A DNA stretch of 64,000 bases from Tepidisphaeraceae bacterium (GTDB lineage: Bacteria; Planctomycetota; Phycisphaerae; Tepidisphaerales; Tepidisphaeraceae), in assembly GCA_035998445.1 (NCBI GenBank), contig DASYHQ010000032.1:62001-126000 (forward strand). The letters run 5' to 3'. The translations under genes and the position numbers were made by a program. Shown here piece by piece: positions 9,611 to 19,118 of the stretch (position 1 is the stretch's first letter; each line of letters starts with the position of its first letter). The notes under the pieces were generated by a model that was given only the letters and a program-made list of their open reading frames with translations, was not told the DNA's origin and searched no databases.

Positions 9611-10234
9611 TCAACCGACGGTCGCGCGCCTCTTCGATACCAGCTTCCGGGGTGCGCTTGCGGGCGCGATGTGGACGCGGCGGGCCTGCGACGGTTCGAC
9701 GAAGACCGCCAGGAACCGCACGACCTTCGTCAGCGGTTCCAGTTGGTGCGGCTGCCAGGCGTCGAAGTACAGGCCGTCGCCGGGGCCCAGTGTGAACTGC
9801 CGCTCGCCGACGCGGTAGTTCATGCGGCCGGTCAGCACGTAGATGAACTCCTCACCGTCATGCTTCATTACCGCCGGCGCGGCCTTGCCGCGTTGCGCTT
9901 CAAAGATCAACGGCTGCATGAGCTTCTCGCTCCGCTGTGGCGCAAACGCGCGGAAGCGGTAGCCCTGTTCGCTGGTGACCAACTGTTCGGAGGCGTTGGC
10001 GGATGCCGGCACGAACACCGGACCGTCGGCGGATTCTTCGGCGAGCAGTTGAGACACGCTGACGCCCAGCGCTGCTGCCAACCGCGCGAGCGTGGCGACG
10101 GCGGGCATGACCTTGCCGGTCTCGATCTTGGAAATCAGGCTCTCGGTGCAGTCGCATCGCTCGGCCGTCTGCTTCAGGGTCCAACCCAGGCGGCGGCGAA
10201 GTCGGCGGATGCGTTCTCCGGGATTCATCGACAT
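9611..10234 (-). CDS. XRE-family regulator with C-terminal cupin
   Basis: 207 residues. The N-terminal helix-turn-helix (GERIRRLRRRLGWTLKQTAERC, then SLISKIETGKVMPAVATLARLA) is of the lambda-repressor type. Residues about 105-175 form a cupin (HDGEEFIYVLTGRMNYRVG, LGPGDGLYFDAWQPHQ) that normally senses a small ligand. A longer frame to 10270 would place the promoter-proximal palindromes inside the gene, so ATG 10234 (or 10228) is preferred. It is the first gene of the operon that contains both Tm-1-like halves and is the obvious candidate for their regulator and for autoregulation through the sites at 10255-10280. Confidence 0.88.
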   Translation of the reverse strand: MSMNPGERIRRLRRRLGWTLKQTAERCDCTESLISKIETGKVMPAVATLARLAAALGVSVSQLLAEESADGPVFVPASANASEQLVTSEQGYRFRAFAPQRSEKLMQPLIFEAQRGKAAPAVMKHDGEEFIYVLTGRMNYRVGERQFTLGPGDGLYFDAWQPHQLEPLTKVVRFLAVFVEPSQARRVHIAPASAPRKLVSKRRATVG

Positions 10235-10254
10235 GCGTGCGGCTACTCTAACGA

Positions 10255-10280
10255 CTTGAATGGCATTCAAGCAACTTGAA
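10255..10280. promoter_or_regulatory. Triple half-site operator candidate of the XRE-cupin regulator
   Basis: Three alternating half-sites are visible: CTTGAA (10255-10260), TTCAAG (10266-10271) and CTTGAA (10275-10280). The first two lie in an odd palindrome, CTTGAATG-G-CATTCAAG. The last two form TTCAAG-CAA-CTTGAA. They lie 21-46 bases upstream of the regulator start, where an autoregulatory operator or overlapping promoter is expected. Binding by the adjacent regulator is inferred. Confidence 0.6.
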
Positions 10281-10607
10281 CGCAGTTGATGGACGCGGAT
10301 GCATGTAGTTGGCTATTGCGCGGTCGAAGTGACGCTCAGCCAGTACCGGAGTCTGCCGTGCATTTGGCCGGCATTCACCGCAAGGCGCGTTGCCGCGACG
10401 GCAACAGTGACAGAAGCACAATGACGGTTCCGGCCGAGAAAGAAGGGGGAACGGGCAATAATGCAGAGTTAAGCAAGCTGGGCCTGTCGCAATATCTTGG
10501 GATGCTGGCGAAGGAGGGCGGTCTAGGTTAAGCTGCATCACACTTATTGTTCGCCGTCGTGCCAAGTCATATATCTCAAAGGGCCGGGAAAAGTCGTCTT
10601 CAACTGC
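10281..10607. other. Non-coding stretch upstream of the response regulator
   Basis: About 330 bases without a convincing gene. An 81-codon plus-strand frame (10286-10531) has no domain, no recognisable ribosome site and an unnatural composition. A 143-codon minus-strand frame runs into the regulatory repeats. No strong promoter, terminator or repeat was seen apart from the operator at its left edge. Confidence 0.5.
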
Positions 10608-11123
10608 GTGAAAATGTTTCCGAACCTCTGGTTCTACGGCGACGTATTCTGGCCTGTGGATATTCCCTTGCAAGATCAATCACCTACTGATCCCGCACCC
10701 CATTCCACCCACAACCCCGCCGGCGAGCCGGTGGCGGCCGTCGGGCAGGATGGGCGGGGCGTCGTGCAGATCCTGTTGGTCGAGGACCACGAGGACACCG
10801 GCCGACTGATCGCCCGGCTGCTGAAGGGCTCGGGGTACGAGGTTGACCACGCGACCGACATCGCGTCGGCACTCGATCTGTTCCGCAAGAAGTCGTTCCA
10901 GCTCGTCATCTCCGATCTCGGCCTGCCGGATGGCAGCGGCCTTGAGCTCATGCGGCAGATCCGCGCCATCCATCAGCAGGTGCCCGGCATCTGCATGAGC
11001 GGCTATGGCACCGATGGTGACCTCGCCGACAGTCGCGAGGCCGGTTTCAACGAGCACCTGGTGAAGCCGGTGGACCTGAAGATCTTGGAAGCCACGATCA
11101 GCCGGATCTCGGGGGGTCGGTAG
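10608..11123 (+). CDS. Single-domain response regulator (REC)
   Basis: 171 residues from the GTG at 10608, with an in-frame ATG at 10614 as an alternative. The receiver domain occupies about residues 53-170: ILLVEDHEDTGRL supplies the acidic pair, VISDLGLPDG the phospho-accepting aspartate (about D103 from the GTG), CMSGYG the switch Ser/Thr region and LVKPVD the conserved lysine. There is no output domain, so it probably acts by protein contact or in a phosphorelay. The first 50 residues look unstructured. No partner kinase is adjacent; the hybrid kinase at 26668 is 15 kb away. Confidence 0.85.
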   Translation: MKMFPNLWFYGDVFWPVDIPLQDQSPTDPAPHSTHNPAGEPVAAVGQDGRGVVQILLVEDHEDTGRLIARLLKGSGYEVDHATDIASALDLFRKKSFQLVISDLGLPDGSGLELMRQIRAIHQQVPGICMSGYGTDGDLADSREAGFNEHLVKPVDLKILEATISRISGGR

Positions 11124-11211
11124 GTTTCGGTTTCTCCCTTCCTGGTTAATACAACCTGGTTTCGTTCATCGATTTTGAAAGAGGGACGTCGGGGCTCTGA
11201 TGGAGCACTAG

Positions 11212-11403
11212 GGGCCCGAAATACGTTCTGAAATCGGGCCATCGAAGCGGCCAGCCCGGCGAGGGCTGGCGCGGGGTATCGTTGCAGGTTGACGAGGTAG
11301 CCGTTAATCTCGTTGCGCTGGTCTGGGAAGCGGATCGGCACAGGTAAGGGATGCCGCGCACGACGGTGCGCGACGGCTGACCGTTGCAATAACCGAGGAT
11401 TTC
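11212..11403 (+). other. Hairpin-rich leader upstream of atpG
   Basis: Three exact inverted repeats follow one another: GGCCCGA/TCGGGCC (11214-11220 and 11234-11240), CCAGCCC-GGCGA-GGGCTGG (11251-11269) and CGCGCAC-GACG-GTGCGCG (11355-11372). The last ends about 30 bases before the atpG start. The first could terminate the response-regulator transcript, although no T-run follows it. The rest may form a structured 5' leader. No known riboswitch class was recognised. Confidence 0.4.
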
Positions 11404-12387
11404 ATGCCCAAGGCTCGTGCGATCGTGAAGCGCCGCAAGGCGGTGCGGAACATCAAGAAGATCACCAAGACGATGCAGATGATCGCGACGGCGAAGTTTC
11501 AGAAGGCCCTGAAGCGCGCCGTCGGCACGAAGCCCTACACGCGCAAGGTGCGCGAGCTGGTGGCCGAACTGGCCGCCACCATGGACATGTCGCAGGTCAG
11601 CCACCCGCTGCTGCGCAGGGTGGACGCCACCACGCAGACGAACCGCGTCGCATTGGTGGTCATCACCAGCAACCGCGGGCTCGCCGGGGCGTACAACGGC
11701 AGCGTGCTGCGGACGGCCAACCGGTTCATCATCGAGCAGAGCGCCGCCGGCAAGACGATCGACCTGTACGCGGCCGGCAAGAAGGGCGTGAGCTTCTTCA
11801 ACTTCCAGAAGCGCCCGATCACGCAGCGGTTCGACCAGTTTGCCGATTCGCCTAAGTACTCTGACGTGCAGGCGGTCGGCCGGCAGTTTATTGAGCAGTT
11901 TACCGCCGGCACGCTGGACGCGGTTTACGTCGCCTACATGAACTTCATCAGCACGGGCTCGCAGAAGCCCGAGGTGATGCAGCTGCTGCCCCTGGCCGGC
12001 GTCACCGAGGCCGCCGAGCACATCGCTCAACAGTCGGCCGAGAAGGAAGCTCAATTACAGGCCGGCGTCATGGATGCCACCCGCAGCGGCACCGATGTGA
12101 AGGCCGAGGCGCACGTGAAGGGCACCACCGAATACGAGTTCCTGCCGGATGCCGCTACGCTGTTGAACGAGCTGTTGCCGCTAACGGTTCAGACCGCTTT
12201 GTTCCAAGCCTTCCTCGACGCCACCAGCAGCGAGAACGTCGCCCGCATGGTCGCCATGAAGAGTGCGACGGACAACGCCGACAAGATGGCCAAGGCCCTC
12301 AGCATGCAGTACAACCGCGCCCGTCAGGCCGCGATCACGACGGAGCTGTCGGAAATCCTGGGCGGTGTGGAAGCCATGAAGGGCTAG
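11404..12387 (+). CDS. atpG: ATP synthase F1 gamma subunit
   Basis: 327 residues. The gamma subunit is the rotating central shaft of F1-ATPase. Family features are the N-terminal coiled-coil helix (RNIKKITKTMQMIATAKFQKA), the Rossmann-like core with VVITSNRGLAGAYN, and the C-terminal helix with SENVARMVAMKSATDNA and YNRARQAAITTELSEI. It is about 40 residues longer than the E. coli subunit, mainly through an Ala/Glu-rich insertion at about 200-240. It is alone: neither atpA, atpD, atpH nor atpC is next to it, unlike the usual atp operon. A hairpin terminator follows immediately. Confidence 0.95.
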   Translation: MPKARAIVKRRKAVRNIKKITKTMQMIATAKFQKALKRAVGTKPYTRKVRELVAELAATMDMSQVSHPLLRRVDATTQTNRVALVVITSNRGLAGAYNGSVLRTANRFIIEQSAAGKTIDLYAAGKKGVSFFNFQKRPITQRFDQFADSPKYSDVQAVGRQFIEQFTAGTLDAVYVAYMNFISTGSQKPEVMQLLPLAGVTEAAEHIAQQSAEKEAQLQAGVMDATRSGTDVKAEAHVKGTTEYEFLPDAATLLNELLPLTVQTALFQAFLDATSSENVARMVAMKSATDNADKMAKALSMQYNRARQAAITTELSEILGGVEAMKG

Positions 12388-12419
12388 TTTGCCGCACTCC
12401 CGGTAACCCAATTCACGTG

Positions 12420-12450
12420 AAAAGGCCCTGCTCTAAGAGCAGGGCCTTTT
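12420..12450. terminator. Bidirectional intrinsic terminator after atpG
   Basis: A perfect stem GGCCCTGCTC (12424-12433) / GAGCAGGGCC (12437-12446) with a 3-base loop is flanked by AAAA on the left and TTTT on the right. It lies between atpG and the convergent SPW gene, so it can stop transcription from both sides. Confidence 0.88.
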
Positions 12451-12479
12451 CATTTCATGTTCGATCCAGTGCTGGTAGC

Positions 12480-12884
12480 TTACGCATGGTGCGCGCTTCC
12501 GGGGCTGTTGTACTTCGTCTGATGCATCTCATCGAACGTGCGGCGGTTCGGGTCGGTCATCACCGCCGCGCCGATCTCAAGCAAACCGAAGAGCAGGTGC
12601 GGCAGGTAGACCAGCTCGTCGAAATTGAACAGCCACGGCGATGCCGCCAGGAAAAGGCCACTGGCGATGTCGAGCGCCAGATGGCCGCGCATGGGCAGCA
12701 GGCGGGCGATGCTCAGTTCGTAGTCAGTGATCGCGCTGTACAGGATCGCGCCGACGCCGATCACGACCGGCACCCACGTTTCAGCGCCGTCGTTGGCGAA
12801 ACCGAGGATCCAGGGCGAGATGATGAGCAGGAGCGCTACGCCGTAATCGAGAAAACCATGTATGCGGGTAGGAATGAAACGCAT
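12480..12884 (-). CDS. SPW repeat membrane protein
   Basis: 134 residues with four hydrophobic segments and two copies of the SPW signature: ISPWILGF near residue 25 and ASPWLFNF near residue 85. This is the duplicated SPW repeat family of small integral membrane proteins, whose function is not established. The ATG at 12884 begins RFIPTRIHGFLDYG, which is where the family starts; an upstream extension adds 15 Arg-rich residues. No Shine-Dalgarno is obvious. It is convergent with atpG. Confidence 0.85.
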   Translation of the reverse strand: MRFIPTRIHGFLDYGVALLLIISPWILGFANDGAETWVPVVIGVGAILYSAITDYELSIARLLPMRGHLALDIASGLFLAASPWLFNFDELVYLPHLLFGLLEIGAAVMTDPNRRTFDEMHQTKYNSPGSAHHA

Positions 12885-13055
12885 GGGGACACCCAGAGAG
12901 TAAGGACACCCATCTACCCGCCGCCGCACTCGCGGCGATACGGGTGATGATCACTCTCCTGGATTCGCAATGTGCGTGCCTTGTTCGGGCCAGTGCCCGA
13001 AAACCCCGAGCCACGGCTTCGCAATCCCTTGTGCGGGGAGGCCGGTGCCGGTCCT

Positions 13056-14369
13056 CTACCTCACCGGGTTCATCAGTAACCCGGTGGCCAGCTTGGGGTA
13101 GAAGTAGGTGCTCTTCTGCGGCATCACCTCGTTGTGCTTGCCAAGTTCTTCCAGGGCGTGCAACGGCGTGGGTTGAAGCAGCAGCGCGACCTGGTATTTC
13201 TTGCCGTCCGTCTGCTTCGGGATCTCGTCGGCGTAGGCCGTATAGCCTTTGGCTGGTGCTTGGCCGTTGTTGAACTTCGGCTGCAGCACTTCGTCCAGCA
13301 GGTACCGCTGTAAGATCGCCACATCCAGCCGCCGCCAAGCGTCGCTGTGATTCGGCTCGAACGGCTTCAGCACGTCCAGGTTGCGCAGCTTCAACGTGAA
13401 CAATCGCCGACTGGTGCCATCGTACAACGCGAACGTGTGCGGGGCGTCCTTGGCCATCTGATCGGCGAAGTCGCCCAGATGATCGGGCGGCACCGCCACC
13501 TCGCTGCACTCGAAGTGCTCGCTGACGGTGAAGCAGAACTGCTCGGCGTCGAAGCCGCTCAGCCCGCCGATCATGCGATGCGTCGGCAGCACGATCAGGC
13601 CGTCGTCCTGCATGCCGACCAGCACGAACATGCAGTAGTTGGCCGGATGGTTGGCCGGCAATGGCTGGCCACCGTTGGCGGCGATCTGGTCCTTCTGATA
13701 CTGCAGCGCCATCGTGTAGCGGTGATGCCCGTCGGCGATGTAGATCGGCTTGCGGCCGAGCAAATCGATCACTTGGTTTTCCACCTCGGCGTCGATCACG
13801 CTCCACAGGTCGTTCTTCACCCCGTCCAGCGTCGCCGTCGCTTCCGGGCGGCCCAGGTTGCGGTAGAGCAGGTTCGTCACCTCGTGCCGTGGGTCGGAGT
13901 ACAGCCCGAAGATCGGCGACAACTGCAAGCCCGTGGCAGTGGTCAGCTTTAGACGATCGATGATCGCCTCCGGGTACGTCTGTTCGTGCGGCACCACATG
14001 CCCTTCACCGAACGGTGACAGCCGCACGAGCGTGATGAACCCGCGCCGGTGAAACGTGCGCCCGTTGTGCTGGTACGACTGCGTGTATGGGTACGTCGCC
14101 TGTCGGCGGTCGCGCACGAGAATGCCGTCGCCCATCCACTGCTGCAGCGTCGCGTTGGCGCCGACGTACGCCTCGTCCGGCCCAACTGACTTGGCCGGCA
14201 GGTGCGGCAAGTCGATCGACACGATGTTGTTCGGGTGCGACGCCATCAACTGCGCCTTGCGCTCGTCGGCGATCACGTCGTACGGCGGGGCGATCAGGTC
14301 GGACAGATTGCGGTCCCTCGTCACCTTCGACGAATAACGCAGCGCAGCGAAGGGGCGAATGTCGGCCAT
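13056..14369 (-). CDS. DUF1015 family protein
   Basis: 437 residues matching the full length of DUF1015 proteins. Visible markers are the N-terminal IRPFAALRY, LIAPPYDVIADE, the GRKPIYIADGHHRYTMAL segment and QPKFNNGQAP near the C-terminus. The family is widespread, often near serine-biosynthesis genes, and has no confirmed reaction; the GHHRY motif suggests a metal or phosphate site. Nothing nearby indicates a pathway. The ATG at 14369 starts the conserved domain. Confidence 0.85.
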   Translation of the reverse strand: MADIRPFAALRYSSKVTRDRNLSDLIAPPYDVIADERKAQLMASHPNNIVSIDLPHLPAKSVGPDEAYVGANATLQQWMGDGILVRDRRQATYPYTQSYQHNGRTFHRRGFITLVRLSPFGEGHVVPHEQTYPEAIIDRLKLTTATGLQLSPIFGLYSDPRHEVTNLLYRNLGRPEATATLDGVKNDLWSVIDAEVENQVIDLLGRKPIYIADGHHRYTMALQYQKDQIAANGGQPLPANHPANYCMFVLVGMQDDGLIVLPTHRMIGGLSGFDAEQFCFTVSEHFECSEVAVPPDHLGDFADQMAKDAPHTFALYDGTSRRLFTLKLRNLDVLKPFEPNHSDAWRRLDVAILQRYLLDEVLQPKFNNGQAPAKGYTAYADEIPKQTDGKKYQVALLLQPTPLHALEELGKHNEVMPQKSTYFYPKLATGLLMNPVR

Positions 14370-14540
14370 AGATTGCAGAATACAGCGCGGGCTCAACCGC
14401 GACTAGTCACGCTTACGCGCCGAGTAAGCGCACGCCTTACGGTCGAGCCCGGCAGATGCGGCGAAATAGCACCGACGGCCAGCGCTCAACGAGCACTGCG
14501 CGAGTACGCGAACCAGTGCGCATTTTCGGGGTTATCCTTT

Positions 14541-14569
14541 TTGACGGGTCTAACGCGATGTATTATGTA
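14541..14569 (+). promoter_or_regulatory. Weak promoter candidate for the secreted propeller-like gene
   Basis: TTGACG at 14541-14546 is a good -35 match, followed after 17 bases by the poor -10 TATGTA (14564-14569); TATTAT at 14561 is a better hexamer but only 14 bases away. It sits about 50 bases before the start codon at 14621. Confidence 0.3.
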
Positions 14570-14620
14570 GGGACCCTGGTAAGGCCGATCGCATTTCTGA
14601 TTATAGATCTGGGGAGTTCC

Positions 14621-16903
14621 ATGCTGTTGAAGTCATCCATTCGTATCGCCACCGCCGCGTGCATCGCGGCCGCCGTCCTGGTCCAGCCCGCGCTCGGTCA
14701 GGCAACCTCGTACGAACCCAGCCAGCAGGTGGAAGTGCGCGAGGGCGATACGTGGTCAAAGGCGACGGTCCTCGCGCGCGAAGGGCGCAGGTATGCCATC
14801 CGTTACGACGACGGCACCGAGGAGTGGGTGACGGCCGACCGCGTGCGCCTGCCCGGCGCCGCCGGCGCACCTGCCGCCGCGGGCAAGGCACCGTTGAACG
14901 ATGACGGGTCGGACGTCGACCTGAACGAGAAGCCCTCACCCAATGCCGCGGGCGCGCCCCTGAACGATGACGGGTCCGACGCCGATCCCACCGCCAAGCC
15001 CGCGCGGAAAGCGCCTGCCGCCCCGGAGTTCAAGCCGGGCGTCGGCATGAAGGTGCAGACCAAGTGGGGCGGCGCGTGGCGCGATTCGGTGGTGAAGAAG
15101 CGCGCCGTCAACGGATGGGTGCTGATCAACTACGCGCCCGGCTCGTCCATCGAGTGGGTAGAGCCCTGGCGCATCCGCAAGGTGGGCGACGATGCGGACG
15201 ACATTCCGTATGCGCGTCCGAACAACATGCTTCACAAGATGGAGGCCCCGCCGCGCGAAGCGCCCGGCCCCAAGCCCGATGCCGATGCGCCGTTTGGGCA
15301 GCGGAACAATGCCGACCGGACCGACCCCTTTGCGCCCAAGGCCTACGACAAGCCCGTCACCGAGGCCAATACCGATACCGTGCAGGACCTGCTGGCGACC
15401 GGTGGGCAGCCCACGCTGGCCACGTTCGACGGGGTGCCGGCGACGCAGAAGCTGTCGAACCGATCGCACATCCTGCGCGGCAAGGGCGATCGCAACAGCG
15501 TGACGCCCGACCGGCTCATCTTTGCTGGCAACGTGGCGCTGCTGAGTTACACCGGCGGCGGCGGCGGCAACATCAGGTCGTTCCAGATCGAGCGCGTCGA
15601 CCTCGCCACCGGCAACAATCTGGGCGCCGTCGATTTCGACCCGCTCTCCAACCCCATCGCCATCGCGCCCAGTGGCAAGCGCGTGCTGGGCGTGGCCCAC
15701 GGCTTCTTCGGCGGCACCCGCAACCGCGTCGACTTGTTCGACACGGCTGCCAGTGGCCCACCGAAGCACATGGTCAGCTTCGTCCCCTACGGCGACGACA
15801 AGAACGCCAACGACGTCGACTTCGCCGCCTTCGTGGACGACGAGCACGTGCTGACCTTCAGCAGCGGTGGCGTGCTCACGCTGTGGAACGCCCCCAAGGC
15901 AGCCGCGGTATGGCGCATGAACGGGATGCGCGGTTCCGTGCCGGCCGTCAGTCCCGGTGGCAAGCAGGTCGCGCTAATGACGGCCGAGGGCCTGAACATC
16001 ATCGACGCGCTCAGCGGCGACGCGCTGGCGACGGTCGAAGGATCGCGACCGGTCAGCTCGCTCGTCTTCACGCCCGACGGCAAGCGCGTGGTCGGCGCGA
16101 CCGGCGCGATGATCAGCCAGTGGGACCTTGCCACCGGCCAGCTCACCGGCGACATCGGTGTGGCGATGGGCACCGGTGGCCTCGCCGGCGTCGGGCCAAA
16201 CTACGTGCTGCTGGGCAACGGCGACTTGCTCGACCTCGAACGCAAGCAGACCGTCTGGCAATACACCGAGGGTGGCAAGACCGCCGGCCATGGCGGGCGC
16301 GCCTGGACGGTCGTGAAGGATGGCAACCGCTCGGTCCTCGTCAGCGCCGACCTCCCGCACCCCGCCGCCGCCAAGGCCGCAGCGGCGATGGGCGATACCG
16401 GGCTTGTCGTGAAGCCGGGGGAGATCGTAAGCCTGGAAGTAGCAATCGAAGGCACCGAGGAACAGCGCCAGAAGATCGCCGCCGCCATCACTGAACAGCT
16501 GAAGCGCAGCGGCATCGAGGTCGCCGAGGGTCGGCCCGTCAAGCTCGTCGCGCGCACGGAGCAGGGGGACACGAGGACGCAGACCTACGAGCGCCGCAAC
16601 TTCGGCGGCTTCGGCCCGCCCTCGCGCGAGACCGAGACGGTCAGCGTGACCGAGAAGATCACGCGCGTCTTCTTCGAGTCCAACGGCAAGGTGCTGTGGG
16701 AGAACCGCACGGTCAGCGGCACGCCGTGGCACGTGCAGAGCAAGGAAGGTCAGTCGATCGGCCAGGCCGTGCAGGCCGCCAGCCAGTTCAACCTGGCCTT
16801 TCTCGAAAGCGTCCGCGTCCCCGCGTACGTCGCCCGCCCGCAGGAGATCGTCTCCGTGGGCAAGTCCCGCTGGTCGATGGGGGGCGTGCGGGACGAGAAG
16901 TGA
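14621..16903 (+). CDS. Secreted protein with two SH3-like repeats and WD40-like propeller
   Basis: 760 residues. A Sec signal peptide (KSSIRIATAACIAAAVLVQPALG) is followed by two Tudor/SH3-like modules: VEVREGDTWSKATVLAREG ending in EEWVTADRVRLPG, and MKVQTKWGGAWRDSVV ending in SIEWVEPWRIRKVG. They are joined by a linker with the duplicated motif PLNDDGSD. Residues about 300-590 look like WD40-type blades (FTPDGKRVVGATGAMISQWDL, GVLTLWNAPKAAAVWRM). The C-terminal 150 residues (VKPGEIVSLEVAIEGTEEQ onward) are mixed alpha/beta. The ATG at 14621 follows GGGGAG. The role is unknown, possibly an extracytoplasmic scaffold. Confidence 0.7.
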   Translation: MLLKSSIRIATAACIAAAVLVQPALGQATSYEPSQQVEVREGDTWSKATVLAREGRRYAIRYDDGTEEWVTADRVRLPGAAGAPAAAGKAPLNDDGSDVDLNEKPSPNAAGAPLNDDGSDADPTAKPARKAPAAPEFKPGVGMKVQTKWGGAWRDSVVKKRAVNGWVLINYAPGSSIEWVEPWRIRKVGDDADDIPYARPNNMLHKMEAPPREAPGPKPDADAPFGQRNNADRTDPFAPKAYDKPVTEANTDTVQDLLATGGQPTLATFDGVPATQKLSNRSHILRGKGDRNSVTPDRLIFAGNVALLSYTGGGGGNIRSFQIERVDLATGNNLGAVDFDPLSNPIAIAPSGKRVLGVAHGFFGGTRNRVDLFDTAASGPPKHMVSFVPYGDDKNANDVDFAAFVDDEHVLTFSSGGVLTLWNAPKAAAVWRMNGMRGSVPAVSPGGKQVALMTAEGLNIIDALSGDALATVEGSRPVSSLVFTPDGKRVVGATGAMISQWDLATGQLTGDIGVAMGTGGLAGVGPNYVLLGNGDLLDLERKQTVWQYTEGGKTAGHGGRAWTVVKDGNRSVLVSADLPHPAAAKAAAAMGDTGLVVKPGEIVSLEVAIEGTEEQRQKIAAAITEQLKRSGIEVAEGRPVKLVARTEQGDTRTQTYERRNFGGFGPPSRETETVSVTEKITRVFFESNGKVLWENRTVSGTPWHVQSKEGQSIGQAVQAASQFNLAFLESVRVPAYVARPQEIVSVGKSRWSMGGVRDEK

Positions 16904-17026
16904 GCCGCCGACGTCGCGCCATCCAAATGCCCTTTCCGTAGGACCCTCGGCGTCGCCAGTACCCTTGCGGCCGCGCCCGTTGTACACTCGCGTTGCGAGA
17001 TCCAAGTCACCTCGGAGGCCAACCGC

Positions 17027-19003
<1,977 letters not shown>

Positions 19004-19065
19004 ACGGAAGCCCGTCGAACGAATGACGGACTACCGAACTCCGCCGACGACCGAAATCGGACCGA

Positions 19066-19099
19066 CGTCTGGCGTGCCCACTTGATCGAGCACGCCAGA
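19066..19099. terminator. Hairpin between convergent acs and beta-helix gene
   Basis: An exact 11-base inverted repeat, GTCTGGCGTGC (19066-19076) and GCACGCCAGAC (19089-19099), has a 12-base loop. It lies centrally between two convergent stop codons. There is no clear T-run, so termination activity is likely but not certain. Confidence 0.55.
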
Positions 19100-19118
19100 C
19101 CGAAAACGTGTGCGGCGG

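Noticed and set aside
10286-10531. 81-codon plus-strand frame upstream of the response regulator
   Set aside because: No domain, no ribosome site, and it overlaps a regulatory stretch; composition does not look coding.
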